Of a DNA stretch of 13,700 nt, positions 13,687 to 13,700 are shown in pieces. The translations under genes and the position numbers were made by a program. Every line of letters begins with the position of its first letter. Position 1 is the first letter of the stretch. The DNA comes from Lachnoclostridium sp. UBA903 (GTDB taxonomy: Bacteria > Bacillota > Clostridia > Lachnospirales > Lachnospiraceae), in assembly GCA_002294045.1 (NCBI GenBank), contig DBEP01000023.1:152711-166410 (forward strand). The letters run 5' to 3'. Below the pieces are notes generated by a model. The model was not told the origin of the DNA and searched no databases. It saw only the letters and a program-made list of their open reading frames with translations.

Positions 13687-13700
13687 TTCTGAACGCTCCA

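Overview
The window is a block of ordinary bacterial chromosome from a low-GC, Gram-positive anaerobe, most likely a member of the Lachnospiraceae (Clostridium cluster XIVa). Four points support this: strong AGGAGG ribosome-binding sites, the mcsA-mcsB-clpC-radA stress block, clostridial-type cell-wall proteins (SH3b and glucosaminidase; cohesin and cadherin-like sandwich), and a PurN with the clostridial CGPGYYGL insertion. The genus is not certain. Every credible gene is on the + strand. I see no tRNA, rRNA, CRISPR array, intact insertion sequence or prophage gene.

Layout. (1) 2-1731: the end of a purine-biosynthesis operon, with purN (5' end outside the window) and purD. (2) 1732-2091: AT-rich intergenic DNA holding an inverted repeat and one copy of a short sequence that recurs at the window's right edge. 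(3) 2092-4401: a large secreted cell-wall hydrolase with three SH3b-like repeats, a Pro/Thr linker, a GH73-like glucosaminidase domain and a C-terminal cadherin-like sandwich. A likely terminator follows. (4) 4632-6010: a membrane-anchored protein with a cohesin-like domain and the same kind of sandwich domain. A promoter-like region with an operator-like palindrome and a 5' hairpin precedes it. (5) 6016-10707: a protein quality-control cluster: a short YtrA-type GntR regulator, mcsA, mcsB and clpC. The GntR gene sits where ctsR sits in Bacillus, and a near-perfect palindrome covers its own -10 box. (6) 10708-12784: a small conserved-looking protein of unknown function, then radA. (7) 12898-13614: a small, wholly cytoplasmic chemoreceptor-like signalling protein, in the place disA holds in Bacillus.

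How the genes work together. McsA and McsB form the protein-arginine kinase that tags proteins for ClpC, the unfoldase that feeds ClpP. RadA works in recombination and replication-fork repair and is a common neighbour of clpC. The regulator swap (GntR for CtsR) is the most interesting feature: it suggests that these clostridia rewired control of the McsB-ClpC pathway. The two exported proteins upstream share a domain type and probably act at the cell wall. A 12-base sequence occurs, in opposite orientations, in the promoter regions of the cohesin-like gene and the gntR gene, so the two could share a regulator. I do not see an obviously new multi-gene system; the novelty is in regulation and in the uncharacterised proteins.
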